From Cristatella mucedo (taxonomy: Eukaryota; Bryozoa; Phylactolaemata; Cristatellidae), in contig WPIO01000074.1 of assembly GCA_009760855.2 (NCBI GenBank), forward strand, positions 592,001 to 656,000: DNA of 64,000 nt, read 5' to 3'. Position 1 is the first letter of the stretch; each line of letters starts with the position of its first letter. A program made the position numbers and the translations under genes. Shown here one piece after another: positions 49,001-59,499 of the stretch. Under the pieces are notes generated by a model that saw nothing but the letters and a program-made list of their open reading frames with translations, did not search any database and had not been told where the DNA came from.

Positions 49001-50239
49001 CTCTCTTAGCACGAATCTGCCAACGGGTTGAGGCCGATTACTCGGTTCGTGTTGATGCTAAAACACCGATGTAGGCATGTTCTCTTCATTTCCAAACCCT
49101 GTCGATATGCGGTTTAGAATTAAGACGCCTGACTCCGCTGAATTTTAAGACTCAATAACACAGTGGTAGGTCTGTATGTCTGAATGCGGGAAAAGTGTTC
49201 GAACTAATTGTTTGTTCGTTGTCTTGAGGTTAGTAGAAACATCGTTTATTCTCGGAAAGCCCAACGCTTTAGTCTTTCTGTACTAAACCTTAAGCAGGCG
49301 TTACATTCTAAGAGCTGATGTTTTGATTCAGTGACATCCTCTCGTGAGTGAAGGTTGCTAAAGAATTGTTACCAAAGTCCCACACCGAGAAGGCAGGGGA
49401 TGCATACAAGTTATCCAATGCCCGGAAGCTCGCTGGGTGCTTCATCTAATCAACGTTGGACCGAAGCGTTTCTTTGTTCTTCTTTGTCTCCGAACCAATG
49501 AGAGTTCCTCGGGGTCCAAAGGGTTCGTCAGAATGATACGCATACTGCCTATAAAATCCCGATATATTGCACATTCGCCACGCTTTTCATTTCCACTTAC
49601 ATGAATACAATAAGTCTTCCAGTTTGAATGGTCAACCTCAGCGCTGACACTCAAAAACACAGGGATATTGAGCCGACTTGCTATTGTAGCAATCAATTTT
49701 TTCGCTAAAGTTTCGCTTAGCTCTGCTTGCCGTAGCATTTGACGGAGAGACGGGGAGGTTGTTCCTCGTCCTTCGGTTCTAGCAGGTGAGATTGAGTTAA
49801 AGCAGCCGCTTCCTGGAAAGGGGTAGGTCGGATTGCCACTTTCCTTGGAACGAGGTATAGGCGGTGGATGTGTTATCTTATCACGAGTCCACCAACGGGA
49901 TTTTGCCGCTCGCACGGTTATTGTTGATGCTAAAGCACCGACATCCAAACGGTGTCTAGAATTCCAACTACGGTTGGTCTGCGGTTGGGAATCAAGACGC
50001 CAGGCTACGCTCAATATTAAGGCTCTAACTCACAATGGAAAGTTTTCTGTCTGCATGCGAGGCCAACGTTAGAACCGTTTGTTCGTTCGAAGACTCAAGG
50101 CCAGTAGAAACAGCGTTATTTTCGGAAAGCCTAAGACGTTTTCATTTCTCTCCTGAACCCTACGTAGCCGTTCCATTCTATGGGCTGATGTTCTTGTTCA
50201 GTGTCATCCCCTCGTGAGTGGAGGTTGCTAAGTATATGG

Positions 50240-51132
50240 CAGCGACAGTCCCGTCAAGTGTTTTTTCTTTCTCATTGGTCTCAAAGCTCATACGAGATCC
50301 TAGGGCTGTAAAGATTTCCGCAGAATGAAATACTAGTGCAAACAAAATCCTGATATATTGCACATTCGCAACGGGTTGTATTTACACTTACATGAATACA
50401 AAGAGTTTTACCGTTTGAATCGTCAACCTCAATGCTCACACTCAAAAACACAGGGATATTGGGCCGACTGGCTATCGTTGCAATGGCTTATTGCTCACAT
50501 TTTGCTTAGTGTTGCCTGCTGTAGCATTTGACGGGGAGACGGGGAGGTTGTAACTCGTCCTCCGGTTCGAGCTGGTGAGACTCAGCTGATGCAGCAGGCT
50601 GCCTTGAAAGTGGCATCTCAGATTCGCACTTCCCTTCGAACGAAGTTTAGGCTGTTGATGACCTCAATGTGCGGGGAAAGTGTTCGAACTAGTTTCTTGT
50701 TCGTTGTCTTCAGGTTAGTAGAAACATCGTTTATTTCCGGTAGCCCAACGTTGTGGCCTTTCTCTACTAAACCCTAAGTAGCCGTTACATTCTACGAGCC
50801 GATGCTTTGATTCAGTGACATCCTTTCGTGAGTGGAGGTTTCTAAGTAATTGGTAGCTATAATTCCACACCGAGAAGGCAGGAGATGCACCCTCCGTTAC
50901 CCAGGGCCAGGAAGCGTACTGCGTGCTTCATCTAATCAACGTAAAGCCGAACCGTTTCTTTGTTCTCTGTTGTCTCCGAACCAAGGAGAGAATCGTGCTC
51001 TAAAGTTTTCGGCAGAATGATACACCTACTGTCTATAAAATCCCGATATATTGCACATTCGCCACGGGTGGTTTTTACACTTACATGAATACGATGAGTC
51101 TTGCGGTTTGAATTGTCAACCTCAATGCTGAC
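50240..51132. repeat. Monomers with internal deletions
   Basis: Box spacing falls to 791 and 693 bp. The first loss lies near 50,250, where the GGATGCAC...TCATCTAATCA block is missing; the second is near 50,665, where the text jumps from GATGACCTCA directly to ATGTGCGGGGAAAGTG. Deletions are concentrated toward this less homogenised right side. Confidence 0.75.
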
Positions 51133-52079
51133 CCTTATAAACACTGGGATATAGAGGCGACTGGCTATCGTTGCAATTAGCTTGTTTGCTCAAGTTTCGC
51201 TTAGCTATGCTTGCCGTAGCATTTGACGGAGAGACAGGGAGGTTGTTCCTCGTCCTCCGGTTCCAGCACGTGAGATTCAGCTGAAGAAGCCTGCTGCCTT
51301 GAATGTGGCAGCTCGGATTCGCACTCTCCTCGGATCGAGGAATAGGCTGTCGATGAGTTCTCTTAGCACGATTTCAACAACGGGATACCGTCGGTTATGC
51401 GGTTTTTGTTGATGCTAAAGCACCGATATTCGAGCGGTGTCTACATTTTCACCCACTGTTGGTCAGTGGACGGGAATCAAGACGCTAGGCAAGGCTTATA
51501 ACAAGGCTCTATCTCGCAGTTTTAGGCCTGTCTGTCTGTATGCGGGGCAAACGTTGGAACCGTTTGTTTGTTCGAAGTCGCGGGGCTAGTAAAAACAGTG
51601 TTTATTTTCGGAAAGCAATACGCGTTTGCCTTTCTCTCTTAAACCCCAAGTAGCCGCTATACTTAAAGGGCCCATGATTTGATTCAGTTAATTCCCCTTG
51701 TGAGTGGAAGTCGCTAAATCATCGGAAGCATCAGTCTCACTCCGTGGAGTCTGCTGATGCACCCAACGTCCTCTGAGGGACCGGTTGCTCGCTGGGTGCT
51801 TCATCTAATCAATGGTGAGCCGAAGCGTGTCTTTGTTCTCCTTTGTCTGCGAACCAATGAGAGATTCTCGGGCTCTAAAGTTCTCGGCAGAATGATTAAC
51901 GTACTGTCTATAAAATCTCGATATAGTGTACGTTGGCTACGGGTGGTATTTACACTTTCAATAATACAATGAGTCTTCCAGAGTGAATCGTCACCCTTAA
52001 CGCTCACACTCAAAAATACAGGGATATTGAGCCGACTGACTATTGTTGCAATTAGCCCTTCGGCTTACATTTTGCATAG

Positions 52080-52190
52080 TTCTGTCTGCCCTAGCATTTA
52101 GGGTGATTCTGTTACTAATCAGTCGCCTATGTGTGCTGCAGCCTTTGTGCTTCTGCAGCCTCAGCAATTGTCGCAGACGGGGAGGCTGGT
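52080..52190. repeat. A monomer retaining a short B remnant
   Basis: Where core monomers read GTAGCATTTGACGGGGAGAC, this one reads GCATTTAGGGTGATTCTGTT, CAGTCGCCTAT, then GCTTCTGCAGCCTCAGC and GCAGACGGGG. The first part matches the beginning of B (23,797-23,825) and the second part matches the end of B (25,305-25,325; 53,898-53,920). It therefore looks like an A+B unit from which most of B was deleted. Confidence 0.7.
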
Positions 52191-53059
52191 ACTCGTCCTC
52201 GGGTTCCTAATGGTGATGTTCAGCTGAAGCAGCCTGCTACCTGTATAGTGGCCGCTCAGATTAGCTCTTCTCTTTGGATGACGAATAGGCTGTTGATGCG
52301 TTGCCCGAGCTAGCATCCGCTGACGGATTGCTGAGGCACACGCGGTTGGTGTTGCTTCTAAAGCACCGATAACTAAATGGTCTCTAGATTTCCACACCCT
52401 GTTAGTCAGTTGGTGGGAAACGAACCCCCAGACTACGGTGAATAAAAAGGCTCTATCTTGCAGTGGTAGGGCTGTTTGTCTACATGCCGGGAAAATCTTT
52501 GAACTTTTTGTTCGTTCGAAGTCTCAAGACACGTAGATAAAATACATATTTTTGTAAGGCCCATCGCGTTGGCGTTTCTCCTACCAACCGTAGCCTAACA
52601 TCCTACAGGCTGAGGTACTAATTTACTGAAATCACCTCGTGAGTAGAGGTTGCTACGTAATCGTTAGTATCAGTCCCACTCCGAGAATTCAGCGAACGTG
52701 CTCCTAGGGCTAGGATGCATGCAGGGTGCCTAATCTGTTTAATGTGTAGCCGAAGCATGTAATGGTTCTCCTGCGCCTTCGGACCAAAGACAAATCCACG
52801 GCGTGTCACGTGCTCGACAGAAGCAAAACCTACTGTCATTAAAATCTCGACATGTATATCTCCTTTTCTACGGGTGCTATTTGCACTTCCATGAAAGCAA
52901 TGACGATCCCAGTTTTTGTAGTCAATCTCAACGTTCACTTTAAAAAACACTGGTACATTGAGCCGACTGGCTTTTATACCCAATTGCTCATCCGCTCACA
53001 TTTTCTTAGTGCTGCCTGCTGCCGAATTTTGGGGAATTCCGTCACTATTCTGTGGCCTA

Positions 53060-53385
53060 TCAAAGGCCATACAAAGGGCCTGAGGTCTCGTCGGGAATCT
53101 AAAGTAGGGTGACTGGTGCGAACTCGGAATTAGCTAAATTGACGGATAGACTTCCAGCAGTAGCTCCTTCTGCATATGCCGTCTGCGAGGCCCGAGGTCT
53201 CGAGAAAGTTGCTACTTCGTTCGCATCGCTCACTGGCTGATGGATCGAAGCACGGACCTGAAACCCTTGGTATTTACGTCGCCGTCGAACTGTCGCATTC
53301 TGTGAGCCTGCTGTTACCGCATGTCGGTTCTCTTAATCGATCGGAGATGCTCGGGGGAACGCCTTCGAGTTTCAAGTGCACAATC
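53060..53385 (-). pseudogene. Decayed exon in B3
   Basis: The minus strand reads CALETRRR..., SIKRTDMR, a stop, QQAHRMRQF, and later RRRHMQKELLLEVYPSI, a stop, then LIPSSHQSPYFR. This aligns with B4 and B1 but carries at least two stops. It supports a shared coding ancestor. Confidence 0.5.
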
Positions 53386-53993
53386 CCCGTAGTGTTAGCG
53401 GAGTATATTCCTCCATAATAATATAACGAGCTAGCTACCCCAAGCATGCGTCTAGCTAGACATCGCAGTTAACAGTATTACGCAGGTTCTTAGCGGAAAT
53501 GATTGAAGTGGATTGACTTGATGCGGTCGTGCACCAAGCCACGTGCTTAAGCATATGGGCTTCCAAGCAGCTGTCAAAATTGTTGTCGCAGACCTGCCAA
53601 AGACGGCATACAAAGTGTGAGTGACCTGCTTGGTTTTCGCAAATACGACGTTATGCAAAGGATGACGACAGTCGTCGCTTTCTTCTCCGGTCTAGAAGTG
53701 ACATGTTTTAAAAGTTACCCAGACCTACTGTGGACATTTTGAATGGCCACCGAGGCGTGGTGAAATCGTCAGATGGGACGCAAAGCATTGCTAATGCTGC
53801 CACCGGAATCAAAGCATGCTTCTATAGCGTGTACTTGTGGCTCCTTACGTGGCCGTAGCAACAGCAGAGGAGTCGGGAAACGAAGGGCTTTATTGCTGCT
53901 GCAGCCTCAGCGTCTGCGGATGAGGGGGAGGTTGGTCCTCGCCTTTCGGTTCCTGCAGGTGATGTACAGCTGAAGCAGCCTGCTTTCTTTTAA

Positions 53994-54455
53994 TTAGCTG
54001 CTTATATTCACCGGGTTCACCGATTCATAGGCCTCACCGGGATTCTGAAAACAGGTTTGCAGGAACGACTGAGTAACTTTCTGAATAAGCTGCAACTGTT
54101 GCTGCAGTACCTCCGCCTGCACATGACGTATCCGAGACCCTTGGACTCGATTAATTGGCTCGTTTGTTGGCTTTACTCGCTGGGTAATATCGCGAAACGA
54201 AGACCTCAGTTTCTTGGCCTCTTCGTCGGCATTGAGCCGTCGCATTCTCAGAGCCCGCTGTGCCTGCACACTCGCACTCGCAATCGATTGGAGATGCCGG
54301 CAGAAATGCTTTCTCAGTTCCAGTGTGTCAGCCTCGTGAAATTGGCTGAGGAATATCAGAATCTCTCTCGTGTTCTGCTCGTACTCTGCAGCCCCGATTG
54401 CCGCCGCATTTCCTGCTGGTGCTTCAACATTCTCACGCTCCGCACCGACGGCAAT
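53994..54455 (-). pseudogene. Best-preserved B exon, open for about 150 codons
   Basis: The frame is open from a stop near 54,457 down to TAA at 53,994. It encodes an acidic/alanine-rich start (GAERENVEAPAG, AAEYEQNTREI), then SQFHEADTLELRKHF, AQRALRMRRLNADEEAKKLR, FRDITQR, and a glutamine-rich helix HVQAEVLQQQLQLIQ followed by QSFLQTCFQNPGE. Part of this lacks an ATG, so it is either an internal exon or a relic. The other three B copies match it with stops. No family is recognised; a coiled-coil or helical bundle is likely from composition. It is called a pseudogene because every related copy is broken, but this one could still be an exon. Confidence 0.45.
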
Positions 54456-54699
54456 GGTGCATCATTTTAGGGGCTGCTGCTGCTGCTCAAGCGGTTGTTG
54501 TCATGGCCACGGTACCTGTTGCTGAATGCTCGCTGAGATGTCCTACCACTGCTCGCCAGTGAGGGGTTCGAGTTTTCATATGGTCCGGCTGTGGTTCGCA
54601 GTCCTTGAGTGCCTGGCTAATTTTATTTCTTAAGCGAGCGAGCGGCTGCACGTAAATACGTCTGAGACGGCGGCGGGACGTGAGCGAGTGTGTAGTAAG

Positions 54700-54805
54700 G
54701 TCAAGGCGACGGCAAGGCAAGAAAGACAAGACTTCAAGGCAAGACTTCAAGATTTCAAGGCAAGACTTCAAGGCGACGGCAGCTGCCGCTGCCGTCGCCT
54801 TGAAG
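54700..54805. repeat. AAGGCAAGACTTC minisatellite ending in a perfect 18-bp hairpin
   Basis: Four or so AAGGCAAGACTTC-like units run at 54,711-54,772. They merge into an exact inverted repeat: CTTCAAGGCGACGGCAGC (54,766-54,783), loop TGCC, and the reverse complement (54,788-54,805). The stem is GC-rich and would be very stable. Confidence 0.85.
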
Positions 54806-55913
54806 CGGCCGCGTTGAGTCAGCGCCAAACGACAAGCAAAAGAGAGGCTGTCGTCCAAGCCACCTAGGTGGGACATTATCGGACGTGGCACCGACGTCGC
54901 ACCCGTTTAGAGCGAGTCGGACTAAAGATGATCGAGTGTACACCAGGTTCGCTGACCTTGACGCTCCCGCTGACCCGGCCGACATGATGCTCATGCCGAC
55001 CGCATGGTACATGAGGCTGCGGCGGCTGTAGGCGCAACCGAGTGTGGTGGGAGTCGCATTCACTTATCCAACGCGAGAGACCGCCTCCTCACACTCGAGC
55101 GCCTGCACTGCAGCGCTCTGCCGCCGCGACCTCACGCCGTCTTCACGGCTCTTTCCCGCCGCAGCCTCAGCTGTCTCGACTTACAGCCCGAAGGTTGCTG
55201 CTACGACGATCTGTCGGCCGACGCCGGAGAAGTGGCGGTCGTCGGCTAAGTGAGGGAGCAGCAGGCGCCCTAATCCTTCGACTGCTGCGGAAATGGCGGC
55301 CATGGTTGCTCCTCCCGATTCACTGGCCACACCGGTGTCGCAGCTGACAATGGCCTCTCCGTGATCGCCTCATGAAGCAATTCTAAAATAAGCTCTAACA
55401 GCTTCGCGGACGATCGTACTCAACCCTGCCCATTCATCTTAGCCCTCTCCACTGCCTCCCTGCCCGCCCTGCGCCGCCCTTACTACTGAGCTGGCTGGCT
55501 TCGCAGTAGAGAGGGCGAGGCTGAGGGGCGGCGGGACAGTCGACCTGGCGAGCCAGCTGCCGCCGAAAGCCGCTGAACGCCCGCTCGCCGTCTAGCTCTT
55601 ACTCCAAGCTTTGGTCGAGTGGGCGGCGACCGCTTGGGCCATAGGTTCGGCGGCTGAAGGTTTGAACAGATTGCAGGCGCCGGCCCCGCCGGCAGCACAC
55701 ACTCGGGCGCTGGCTTCCTCCGTTTGAGCAGCAGCAGCCAAGACTACAAGGGAGCAGGCGCCAGGCGTCAAAGTCCGGAAGTGTGAACGGGAATGAGTGA
55801 AAGTGACAGCGGCGTCGGCGGCCGCTGTCGTTCTTTCTGCCTCGGGAAAGAAGCCGGAAGCGGCTCCAGAGGAACATCTCGGATGACCTTTTTTTGAAGC
55901 ACGTGTGCAAATT
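54806..55913 (+). promoter_or_regulatory. GC-rich, CpG-rich stretch, candidate promoter
   Basis: By eye this kilobase is richer in G+C and in CG dinucleotides than its surroundings and has no long repeat. Frames on both strands (up to 125 codons) are alanine/serine/arginine-rich and probably reflect composition. It lies directly upstream of the candidate first exon at 55,914, so a promoter is inferred; no TATA box is obvious. Confidence 0.3.
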
Positions 55914-57848
55914 ATGCCTAGCGAACGATTTCGCCGCGAGCGTGCGATTCTGTCAAGTAAGTTTTGCACGCACCAATCACGCCGTCTGCAAGAAACTAAT
56001 CGTCGGCTAAGTTACGTTTGCTGGCAAACTAATTTTGCTTTCTTCCGGGCCCTCGTTAATCGGCCGCGGTCTGAGTGCAGCCAACTGCATTTTTTGGTCA
56101 GATGCATTACTCTCTTACAAACTTCGCTTTTGACCAGGGGCTCTATAGCTGCTGTTCTGTCCGTTATTAAACCCAGAAGAGACTTATTTTTTCGCTTTCC
56201 GTGGTCCTTGAGCTAACACCTGAGGGCTAAAAATCTTATTTCGTCGTTTTCTTGTCTCGGTTGTAGGATGTCGTTTGCCTAATACTATGAATATTCGTTC
56301 GCTGGGTGAAAAGCGCCTCAATACCCCTGCTGTTTCATGTGCTCAACATGTCCGGATCAGCTCGATTAGCACTTATGATTGCTTGCTCGCTTGCCAATCG
56401 CGTCATGCCTGAACACAGCTGCTGGCGGGGAAACAGCTCGTCGTCACGTTCTTCGTCATCGTAAATGACGATTAGCCTACGTGTCTACGTCTGGACATCG
56501 GCAGTAGGCTCAGCAGCGTAGGCTTTGAACATGCGTGCCGATTTGGTAGACTAATTGGCGGTCAATTCTAACTGTAGCAGGCCTTTACTGCTTAGAGAAG
56601 AAAAGTGAATCGTAGAAGAAAGAAAACATCTGTCATGTTTTCTCGACAGACAGATCAACCATTCCCTGCCGATGGCCAATCCGGGCGGTGACACGTCGAT
56701 CACTGCTCTTTCGTGCATGCGGCACCTGCAGAAATCCATACCGACTTTTACAGAGAGGCCTAGTCTGTGCTAGCCCGTTGTTTGGCAACGTGTCGAAGAG
56801 CTGCATCGAGCGCCTCCGACGCCCGCCGTGCTACTTTTAGTGTTCACCCATCAAGGTCAAGGCGTTTGTACTAGGTCAAGCTCTACAGCTCAGATGGCTT
56901 ACATTGCAGATCTGAGGCGTTTCATGCTGTGCAGTCATCCAACGCAGTGGCTTCAAGTAAAGAAGACTCGCTGTGACGAGGAGGTTGGACTGCTCGCGTG
57001 GGCGTCTCGCGAATCACCCCAACAGCTGCCCAGCTTCACTCGCCAGATCGAGTCGACCAGTCGCCTTTGCAGGTGTTACCCAGCCATGTCGTCGAGCACG
57101 TGACCAACTCGTCGAACCAACTCGTCCAACAGGTGTCCGCAAGAAGGCAAGCAGCCGCCGCAACGTTAGAACGAGTACCCTTCGACAGCCAGGACATGAC
57201 CTTGCTAGGACCTTTCTTGCTGAACTTTGCCGACCGTTGCTGCTATCGCCAAGTTTGTAACCTATGTTTTTTGTTGGATTTTTCTAAAAAAAAAAAATGT
57301 CCCCATTGGAAGGACTCGTAGAAACGCATATAACTAAGGATCATTTTCGACGTTCCGCCGAGCTGGTGCTGGGCTGTCAGTTGCACTGTAACTATTCGAT
57401 GGTAGCACGCGGCTGCTCCACGAACTTTAGCGGCATGTTTCCAAGCGAAGATCTGTGTCTTGTTTTAGCATTTCTTCGGGACATCCCGCTGCAGATTAAC
57501 TGATTATGGCTACAACTTTGGTTTCATTTTGACCTCTCGCCGCTGGCTCTTACGTCGGACGACTCCAGCGTCTATCTGCATTCTGAAACCATTGTGGAGC
57601 GGTGAATGAACGTAGAAATAAACAGTTATTACTTTGTTATGTTTTTGCAAGCGCCTTTTAGTTCAGCACCTTCTGCTTCTTTGATGAGCTTACGCGAGAA
57701 TATTCGAGATTCGAAGCTCGAAAAGCCCGTCTCGGCTACCACGGTGGTCAGAGAGAAATTTTCCATTGAAAAACTCAAAGGAAAGAGTTCGGACGTCTTC
57801 ACAAGACCGCTTGGCAGCATTGAACTCCGGCCGGTAACTGTAGGATGA
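55914..57848 (+). CDS. Candidate two-exon gene, about 79 residues, unknown function
   Basis: Exon 1 is 55,914-55,956: ATG at 55,914, residues MPSERFRRERAILS plus one base, then the donor A|GTAAGT. Exon 2 begins at 57,652 after a T-rich acceptor (TGTTATGTTTTTGCAAG) and runs to a stop at 57,846-57,848. The phases match (one base plus two), giving a threonine codon at the join. Exon 2 encodes a serine-rich start (FSSAPSASLMSLREN), then a charged stretch with EKFSIEKLKGKSS and RPLGSIELRP. There is no signal peptide, membrane segment or recognised domain. Exon 2 might instead end at 57,833 with a weaker donor (CCG|GTAACT) and continue into 58,056-58,194 in phase. The model rests on splice signals and composition only. 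Confidence 0.3.
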
Positions 57849-59149
57849 GTAGATGTGATGGGTGAGGACGAGGCTTAGTCTACCCCTCCGAGAAGCGATC
57901 CATTTACCGTGGAAAGTTATTGCACAATCGTGCCTATTTGGAACATGTCTACTCATGCACATACTTTTTTAAGCGGACTAACTTTCCCCGTACTCAATGC
58001 GCACTATCAGCACTAATACGGAAGCTCACACATTGCGGTGATTATGCGTGCCGAGGCGTTGCAAACAGCTTTCGGCCTAAATTGGCGACAAAAAACCAAC
58101 CGTAAACGTTTGCTTGGAGAAGTGGGTGACTTCGTACCTCGATATGATGATCTCGTCACGCATGCGAACGATTTGAATGCTTCGTCCAAGTTCAGTAAGC
58201 AGAACCGCCCCGTCGCTCCTTCACTATCTACAATTATCTCCACTCTGTCGGGCCGATTTTCTGCCCTGCTAGTGAGGCCCAAGCTCGCTCACCACCTGCA
58301 GATTTATGCCACTTTGCATGCAGTGCCTTTGCCCTTGCCTTAGCAATGCACTCGACCTTCATCCGGAAGCTACACCGTCTTTCTGAGTTTGAGCATGTAT
58401 ATGACACGACACGCCATCCAAGCAGCAAACTACCGATTAACATCCAAAGTGCTTCCTGCGTCCCTTAAATGAAAGTCGTGGCTGATTCGGTTGGAGGAAA
58501 GCACGCGTGAATGAAAGTGCAAATGGCCAAACTCTCGCAATTGAAAATAAATTTAACTTAAGCAAGACCGAAAGCGAGACATTCCTAAAAGTGACAGTTT
58601 CAAAACTTCAAATGCGACGGATGTGAAAAGAAAAAAAATCGCAAAGTGCACACTGCTTATACCCCTAACCAACGAATGGTATGACGAGAAGAACGGACTA
58701 TATAGAAATCTATTCCTGTGTAGGGTTTATGGTTTACTAAACTTTCATAACTGAACGAAAAAACGTAAGAATGAACCAGGAAGCATATCTATTTTGAATT
58801 TGTTCCATTTTGTCCGATAAAGATTTTCGCTACGTCTAGAAATAGCGGCACAATTTTCGCGTCACTAGGAAGGGCTCACCAGTCAGGTGTCCAGGCAGCA
58901 GGAGCAAAGTAGAACTTGTCCGTGATTTGTATTCGTAATTCACGTTATAATGCGGGCATAGTACTTTATGAGTCCGCTTTAAAACGAAGAATAATGATTT
59001 TTCTGTGTCATAGGTTTCCATGCACATGCGGTGGTAGACCCTGGGTGCCTCACCCACTCGCCGAGGCGGGCAATCCCACGCAACGCTCATGACGAATGGT
59101 TCAGCATCGCATAAGCTTATGTTAAATGACGTACTGAGTAAAATAGTAA
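57849..59149. other. Mostly anonymous; possible further exon at 58,044-58,194
   Basis: An open plus frame from ATG 58,044 to 58,194 (containing AFGLNWRQKTNRKRLL and VPRYDDLVTHANDLNAS) ends at a donor-like CA|GTAAGC. No convincing pyrimidine-rich acceptor precedes it, and an 89-codon minus frame overlaps it, so the strand is unsure. AATAAA-like signals occur near 58,548. Beyond that nothing is recognised. Confidence 0.25.
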
Positions 59150-59330
59150 TAAATTACCAAGAATATAATTAAGTATATAATTAATAATATAAAGTACCAA
59201 CAATATAATCATTTATAGGTACTAATTATAATTAAAAAAACAAGTATAAATACGTGTTTGACATAATAAAATTAATTGGTACTATAACTATAGTTATCTT
59301 GGTTGTAATAAATTAATGCGAAATACGCTT
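59150..59330. repeat. AT-rich tract with ATAATTA repeats
   Basis: Imperfect repeats of TATAATTA-type phrases, nearly all A/T; simple low-complexity DNA. Confidence 0.7.
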
Positions 59331-59349
59331 ATTTGCGACGTACACAGGC

Positions 59350-59430
59350 GATGAGCACCTGGAAAGACATTGAGTTCTCTGAGGGTGCTCTATCAAGTGT
59401 ATTATTATTACTATAATTATTATTATAAGG
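59350..59430 (+). mobile_element. Retroelement 3' tail with (ATT)n
   Basis: GCACCTGGAAAGACATTGAG, TTCTCTGAGGGTGCTCTATC, AAGTGTATTATTATT match the tail consensus. The 5' body is absent. Confidence 0.6.
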
Positions 59431-59499
59431 TCGTAGGGCACTGAGCCACAAGTGCCCTAGCCGAAGTAACGCTTAAGGACTCGTTAAGTGACACTGGCG

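Larger units (their letters stand above)
25316..52985. repeat. Satellite array, 873-bp A monomer, about 31 copies
   Basis: The box CACTCAAAAACACAGGGAT (or a close variant) recurs at 26,109, 26,982, 27,850, 28,724, 29,594, 30,465, 31,338, 32,211, 33,083, 33,956, 34,831, 35,703, 36,577, 37,449, 38,323, 39,196, 40,068, 40,900, 41,774, 42,645, 43,507, 44,383, 45,256, 46,162, 47,032, 47,907, 48,778, 49,648, 50,439, 51,132, 52,007 and 52,936. Typical spacing is 870-875 bp. All copies are in the same orientation, and other landmarks (AGACGGGGAGGTTGTTCCTC, TTCAGTGACATCC, TGCTTCATCTAATCA) recur at constant offsets. Similarity is high in the centre and lower at both edges. No intact gene is present; the short minus-strand frames are discussed separately. 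This is a head-to-tail satellite or macrosatellite. Confidence 0.95.
52986..54480. repeat. Right-flank A/B units (A-B3-A'-B4)
   Basis: After the last A segment (box at 52,936), B3 runs to about 53,905 with the landmarks GCATTCTGTGAGCCTGCTG, GCCACGTGCTTAAG, ACGACAGTCGTCG and ATGGCCACCGAGGC. A short A fragment follows (GGGGGAGGTTGGTCCTCGCC ... CAGCTGAAGCAGCCTGC, to about 53,985), then B4, which fades at about 54,480. All are in the same orientation as the left flank. Confidence 0.8.

Noticed and set aside
49442-50014. A 190-codon minus frame inside the satellite
   Set aside because: It is the usual A-monomer frame extended by chance into the neighbouring part; homologous monomers have stops in the extension.
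25316-52985. Possible CRISPR array or rDNA/5S cluster
   Set aside because: The unit is far too long for CRISPR, there are no short direct repeats with unique spacers, and no rRNA-like sequence is recognisable.
25316-52985. CENP-B box in the A monomer
   Set aside because: The nearest candidate, around GTTCGTTCGAAGTCTCGAGG, lacks the CGGG half of the NTTCGNNNNANNCGGGN pattern.
54755-55969. Frames of 81-134 codons on both strands
   Set aside because: GC-rich sequence lengthens frames by chance; they overlap in opposite directions and have no domain.
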